Source: JACJVV01 sp964581515
Lineage (GTDB): Archaea > Nanobdellota > Nanobdellia > Woesearchaeales > JACJVV01
NCBI GenBank assembly: GCA_964581515.1
Contig: CAZOOV010000003.1
Coordinates: forward strand, 62,001 to 126,000
Reading direction: 5' to 3'
DNA length: 64,000 nucleotides
A program made the translations under genes and the position numbers. Below the pieces are notes generated by a model. The model had not been told where the DNA came from, searched no databases, and worked only from the letters and a program-made list of their open reading frames with translations. Each line of letters begins with the position of its first letter. Position 1 is the stretch's first letter. Shown piece after piece: positions 60,410-64,000 of the stretch.

Positions 60410-61456
60410 ATGTCAGGAAGCAATTTTGGAAATATATTCAAGATATCCACTTGGGGAGAAAGTCATGGTGTGGCAATTGGTGTAGTGATAGATGGTTGTC
60501 CTGCTGGTATTGAAGTTTCTGGGGAAGATATTCAAAAGGAACTTGATAGAAGAAGACCAGGACAAAGCAAAGTTACAACCTCTCGTGGCGAGGATGATAA
60601 AGTTGAAATACTTTCTGGAGTATTTGAAGGTAAAACAACTGGTACTCCTATTTCACTCATGATAAGAAATAAAGATTCTGATAGTTCTAAGTATAAAGAG
60701 CTTAAAAATAAATTTAGACCAGGACATGCTGATTTTACATATATGAAAAAATATGGTCTTCGTGATCATAACGGTGGAGGAAGAAGTTCTGGGAGAGAGA
60801 CTGCTGCAAGAGTGGCTGCAGGAGCAGTTGCCAGAAAAGTTTTGAAAGGAGTTAGTATAAATGCATATGCAAAACAAATAGGTAGGATTATTGCTAAAAA
60901 AATAGATCTTAAACAAATTGAAAAAAATGATGTAAGATGTGCTGATAAAGACGCTGTTAAAGCCATGGAAGGAGAGATAATGAATGCTCGGGCAGACAAT
61001 GATTCTGTTGGAGGTATTGTAGAAATAATCATCTCTGGATCTCCTGTAGGTCTTGGTGATCCTGTATTTGATAAGCTTGACGCAGATCTTGCAAAAGCTT
61101 TGATGTCAATTGGTGCTGTGAAAGGAATTGAGATGGGGGCAGGTTTTGATGTTGCATGCATGAGGGGATCAGAGGATAATGATCAAATCAATGCAAAAGG
61201 TTTTGTTACAAATAATTCAGGAGGGATTCTTGGAGGAATTTCTACTGGTGAAGATATTATAATAAGAATAGCTGTAAAACCTACTGCTTCTATAGCAAAA
61301 GAACAAAATACAATTGATGTAAAAGGAAAAGGTTGTAAGATAAAAGTAGAAGGAAGACATGATCCTTGCATTGTTCCAAGAATAATTCCTGTTGCTGAGG
61401 CTATGGTTGCTCTTGTTCTTGCTGATAAGATGCTTATGCAAAGGTGCGTGAAATGA
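60410..61456 (+). CDS. aroC: Chorismate synthase
   Basis: A 348-residue enzyme with ISTWGESHGVAIGVVIDGCPAG at the N-terminus, RPGQSKVTTSRGE, GRSSGRETAARVAAGAVA and RHDPCIVPRIIPVAEAM near the end, all diagnostic. It converts EPSP to chorismate and needs reduced FMN. AGGTGA before ATG 60410 decides the start over GTG 60401. Its TGA overlaps the next ATG. Confidence 0.97.
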   Translation: MSGSNFGNIFKISTWGESHGVAIGVVIDGCPAGIEVSGEDIQKELDRRRPGQSKVTTSRGEDDKVEILSGVFEGKTTGTPISLMIRNKDSDSSKYKELKNKFRPGHADFTYMKKYGLRDHNGGGRSSGRETAARVAAGAVARKVLKGVSINAYAKQIGRIIAKKIDLKQIEKNDVRCADKDAVKAMEGEIMNARADNDSVGGIVEIIISGSPVGLGDPVFDKLDADLAKALMSIGAVKGIEMGAGFDVACMRGSEDNDQINAKGFVTNNSGGILGGISTGEDIIIRIAVKPTASIAKEQNTIDVKGKGCKIKVEGRHDPCIVPRIIPVAEAMVALVLADKMLMQRCVK

Positions 61457-62160
61457 TAAAAGCAGTGTTTTTTGATCTTGATGATACATTGTATCAATAT
61501 GAAGGTGCATTAAGACTAGGTATTGAGCTTGGTGTGATTAAAGAGTTTTCAGCAATTATAGGTGGTGATACTTCTCAACTATATGCTGAATTCAAGAAAT
61601 CATGGAGACAGCTTAATGATGAGAAAAAAGGAACTTCAATTCCGTTTAATAGATTTCTTTGGTATGATAGGTTTCTTCGAGATAAGGGTATTGCTAATGA
61701 ATCTATTGCTAAGGATATGGAAGAATGTTATTGGCAAAAATTTGCTGAAAATGCAAAACCTTATGATGATTTTATGATGGTGGTTGAATCTTTATCAGAA
61801 GAATATAATTTGTTTATTATAACGGATGGTCTTAGAAAAGGCCAGATGAGAAGAATAGAATCTTTAGGTATCGGTGATTATTTTTCAGGAGTTGTATGTT
61901 CAAGTGATGTTGGAAATTCACTTAAACCTGATCCTGTAATATTTCAACATGCACTGGATCTGGCGGATTGTAGATTTGATGAAGTAGTAATGATTGGAGA
62001 TAAACCTCACAGAGATATTAAAGGAGCTAACGATTTTGGTATTACAAGTGTCTGGCTTAAGAGAGGCGTTTACTCGCAGATGCCAGTTACTGATGGTTAT
62101 GTTCCGGATTATACAATTAATAATTTTTTTGAGCTTGAAAAATTGTTATTAAAATTATAG
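61453..62160 (+). CDS. HAD-superfamily phosphatase in the aromatic operon
   Basis: A 235-residue HAD hydrolase with motif I FFDLDDTLYQ, a helical cap, motif II FIITDG, motif III Lys in SLKPDP and motif IV MIGDKPHRDIKGA. It overlaps aroC by four bases (ATGA), so it is expressed in step with it. ATG 61453 is preferred to GTG 61444. The substrate may be a phosphorylated pathway compound or a damaged metabolite; family members are too broad to say. HAD genes are sometimes found beside aro genes. Confidence 0.88.
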   Translation: MIKAVFFDLDDTLYQYEGALRLGIELGVIKEFSAIIGGDTSQLYAEFKKSWRQLNDEKKGTSIPFNRFLWYDRFLRDKGIANESIAKDMEECYWQKFAENAKPYDDFMMVVESLSEEYNLFIITDGLRKGQMRRIESLGIGDYFSGVVCSSDVGNSLKPDPVIFQHALDLADCRFDEVVMIGDKPHRDIKGANDFGITSVWLKRGVYSQMPVTDGYVPDYTINNFFELEKLLLKL

Positions 62161-62198
62161 ATTATAAGATGCATTAGTGTATTTAGGAAAATTAAAAA

Positions 62199-63461
62199 AT
62201 GACTAGCAAATCGATAAAGATAATAAAGAATCTGGACGCAGTAATAGAAGCGCCACCTTCTAAAGCACATACTCTTCGAGCTCTTTTTATCGCTTCTCTT
62301 GCAGAAGGTGAGAGTGTTCTTCGAAATCCATTGCTTGCAGATGATCAAAATTATGCTATTGAAGCCCTTAAAAGTTTAGGTGCTGAGATTGATGTATCTG
62401 CTAAGGAAATCAGAGTTAAAGGCACAAATGGAAATTTTCATACTAGTAATCCTAATATATATATAGGTGGTTCTGGTGTAACTGCAAGGTTTGTGATGAC
62501 TCTTGCTTCTCTTGTAGATAAACGAGTTACTATTGATGGCGAACCCAGAATGAGGACAGGAAGACCTTCACAGGATCTTGTTGATGCTCTTGGTCCTTTG
62601 GGCGTTAATATTAATTCTCTTAATAATGATGGGTGTGTGCCTATACATGTTAATCCTGGTTTTGAAGGAGGGGAAACAATATTAAAAGGTAATAAGAGTT
62701 CTCAATATTTCAGTTCCATACTTATATCTGCACCTTATGCAAAAAAGGATGTTGTTATACATACTGAAGGTAAGCTTATCTCTAAACCATTTATTGATAT
62801 CACAATTGGTATGATGAAAGATTTTGGAGTAGAAGTCATCAATGATAATTATAGGAAGTTTACTGTCAAAGCAGGTCAAAGGTATAAAGCAAGAGAATAT
62901 GATATTGAAGGTGATTATAGTGGTTCAGCTTTTTTCTTTGAGATGGCTGCAATCACTGGTGGAAAAATAAAGATAACAAATTTAATACAAGATACATATC
63001 AAGGAGAGAAAAAATTTGTAGATTTTCTTGAACAGATGGGTTGCAGTGTTGATAGGGGGGCTGATTATGTCGAGGTAGTTGGTGGTCCTTTAAATGCAAT
63101 TGAAGTTGATATGGGGGATTATCCTGATTTGGTTCCTGCACTTGCTGTCACTGCTGCTTTTGCTAAAGGTGAGAGCAAATTTACAGGAATAGCTCATCTT
63201 AAAGATAAAGAATGCAATAGGCTTTTGGCTCCTGTTGAGGAGCTGCCTAAAATGGGTATAGAAGCAAGATGCACTGAAGATAGTCTTATTGTTGTAGGAG
63301 GAGTTCCTCATGGTGCAACTATTGATGCACATGCCGACCATAGGATTGCAATGGCTTTCTCAGCTCCAGGTTTAGTAGTTCCAATTACAATAAATGGTAC
63401 TGAATATATGGCCAAAAGTTGTCCAGATTTCTTAGATAGGATGGAGGCACTCTATAAATGA
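62199..63461 (+). CDS. aroA: 3-phosphoshikimate 1-carboxyvinyltransferase (EPSP synthase)
   Basis: A 420-residue EPSP synthase: APPSKAHTLRALFIASLAEGES (substrate Lys/Arg region), GGSGVTARFVMTLASL, RMRTGRPSQDLVDAL, KSSQYFSSILISAPYA, DYPDLVPALAVTAAFA and DHRIAMAF near the C-terminus. It joins PEP to shikimate 3-phosphate. It starts 38 bases after the HAD gene and its stop overlaps the tyrA start. Confidence 0.96.
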   Translation: MTSKSIKIIKNLDAVIEAPPSKAHTLRALFIASLAEGESVLRNPLLADDQNYAIEALKSLGAEIDVSAKEIRVKGTNGNFHTSNPNIYIGGSGVTARFVMTLASLVDKRVTIDGEPRMRTGRPSQDLVDALGPLGVNINSLNNDGCVPIHVNPGFEGGETILKGNKSSQYFSSILISAPYAKKDVVIHTEGKLISKPFIDITIGMMKDFGVEVINDNYRKFTVKAGQRYKAREYDIEGDYSGSAFFFEMAAITGGKIKITNLIQDTYQGEKKFVDFLEQMGCSVDRGADYVEVVGGPLNAIEVDMGDYPDLVPALAVTAAFAKGESKFTGIAHLKDKECNRLLAPVEELPKMGIEARCTEDSLIVVGGVPHGATIDAHADHRIAMAFSAPGLVVPITINGTEYMAKSCPDFLDRMEALYK

Positions 63462-64000
63462 AAATCTGTATAATTGGTGGACGAGGACAGATGGGGAGAC
63501 TTTTTGAGAAGATCTTTCTTTCGAAAGGACATGAAGTAGTCATACAAGGCAGGAAAACTTATGATAAGTTAGCTGATGATGTGAATTCTTCTGATATAAC
63601 TATAGTATCTGTTCCTCTTGATAAAGCACCTGATGTAATCTTTGATGTTGCAAATGTAATTGGTGATGATAAATTAGTTGTTGACTTTTCTTCAATAATG
63701 AAACCTAATTTAGAAAGTATGAAAAAATTAAAATGTCAGTCAGCTTTTATCCATCCTTTATTTGGAGCTAATATTGGTACTTTAGAAAATCTTAACACTA
63801 TTGTGGTAGAGCTTAATAAGGGGGAGAAATTAGATTGGTTTGTTGAATTCTTAAAAGAAGAAGATGTTAATGTAAGTTCTTCGACTGTTAAAGAACATGA
63901 TAACACTATGGCAATAGCAATCGGTTTAAATCATTTTAACAACCTTGCATATGCTAAAACTTTATCCAATCACAATGTGAAAGATGAGTTCGATACTATC
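63458..64000 (+). CDS. tyrA: Prephenate dehydrogenase, truncated by window edge
   Basis: An ATG at 63458, overlapping the aroA stop by four bases, opens a frame running to the right edge (181 codons). It begins with a Rossmann strand KICIIGGRGQMGRLFEKIF, then DITIVSVPLD and FIHPLFGAN, the pattern of archaeal/bacterial TyrA prephenate dehydrogenases; HPLFGA corresponds to the HPMFGP substrate motif. It would turn prephenate into hydroxyphenylpyruvate. With chorismate mutase it gives the tyrosine branch; the Phe branch is not in view. Confidence 0.88.
   Translation, partial: MKICIIGGRGQMGRLFEKIFLSKGHEVVIQGRKTYDKLADDVNSSDITIVSVPLDKAPDVIFDVANVIGDDKLVVDFSSIMKPNLESMKKLKCQSAFIHPLFGANIGTLENLNTIVVELNKGEKLDWFVEFLKEEDVNVSSSTVKEHDNTMAIAIGLNHFNNLAYAKTLSNHNVKDEFDTI

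Overview
The window is AT-rich archaeal DNA. The evidence is a class I lysyl-tRNA synthetase, two TrmB-family regulators, an Lrp/AsnC regulator, a Hel308-type helicase fragment, the archaeal version of the early shikimate pathway, and TATA boxes about 25 bp upstream of many starts, several of them leaderless. Small genome-style gene packing and many unrecognised short proteins would fit a DPANN archaeon (for example a Woesearchaeota-like lineage), but that placement is an inference and no marker here settles it. Both window edges cut genes: an unknown protein on the left and prephenate dehydrogenase on the right.

Region 1 (1-18.6 kb) is a signalling/remodelling island, almost all on the minus strand. 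It holds a Hanks-type kinase, a PP2C phosphatase, a malate/lactate-dehydrogenase-like protein fused to a propeller-like domain, a methyltransferase, two TrmB regulators on the plus strand, a helical protein, and an operon of a coiled-coil protein, three AAA+/MoxR-like ATPases and a HExxH + vWA protein. Region 2 (18.6-26.1 kb) has seven tandem paralogous lipoproteins, a PD-(D/E)xK protein and a tightly overlapping operon of an Lrp/AsnC regulator and small membrane proteins. Four promoters across regions 1-2 carry the same 20-bp inverted repeat (GTTGTAGTG-N2-CACTACAAC type) exactly 5 bp upstream of the minus-strand TATA box, so the island looks like one regulon.

Region 3 (26.2-45.8 kb) is mixed accessory sequence: a glycogen-synthase-like protein; a second signalling operon (degenerate kinase, two vWA proteins, a pyruvate-kinase-like barrel and a PurA homolog); several nuclease-fold and unknown proteins; tRNA-Gly(GCC) with an intron; tRNA-Val(UAC) with a D-arm insertion beside two tandem copies of its 3' end; a Tat-exported transglutaminase-like protein; and a truncated Hel308.

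Region 4 (45.8-54.5 kb) holds a ZIP metal transporter, an FKBP-type lipoprotein, LysK, two secreted beta-helix proteins, N-acetylglutaminylglutamine synthetase (which seems to start at an ATA codon) and an M20 peptidase.

Region 5 (54.5-64 kb) is a nearly complete aromatic amino-acid operon: two ADH synthases, DHQ synthase II, AroD, AroE, a bacterial-type AroK, chorismate mutase, AroC, a HAD phosphatase, AroA and TyrA. It is preceded by a leaderless 25-residue ORF ending in a run of Phe/Tyr codons that is also a T-rich tract, which looks like an attenuation leader. A covarying stem-loop element with conserved GCACGG...GCCTC core occurs four times: before the degenerate kinase, before the leader, directly before the first ADH synthase, and directly before aroK. 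The leader, the recurrent RNA-like element and the shared operator are the most novel items in the window.
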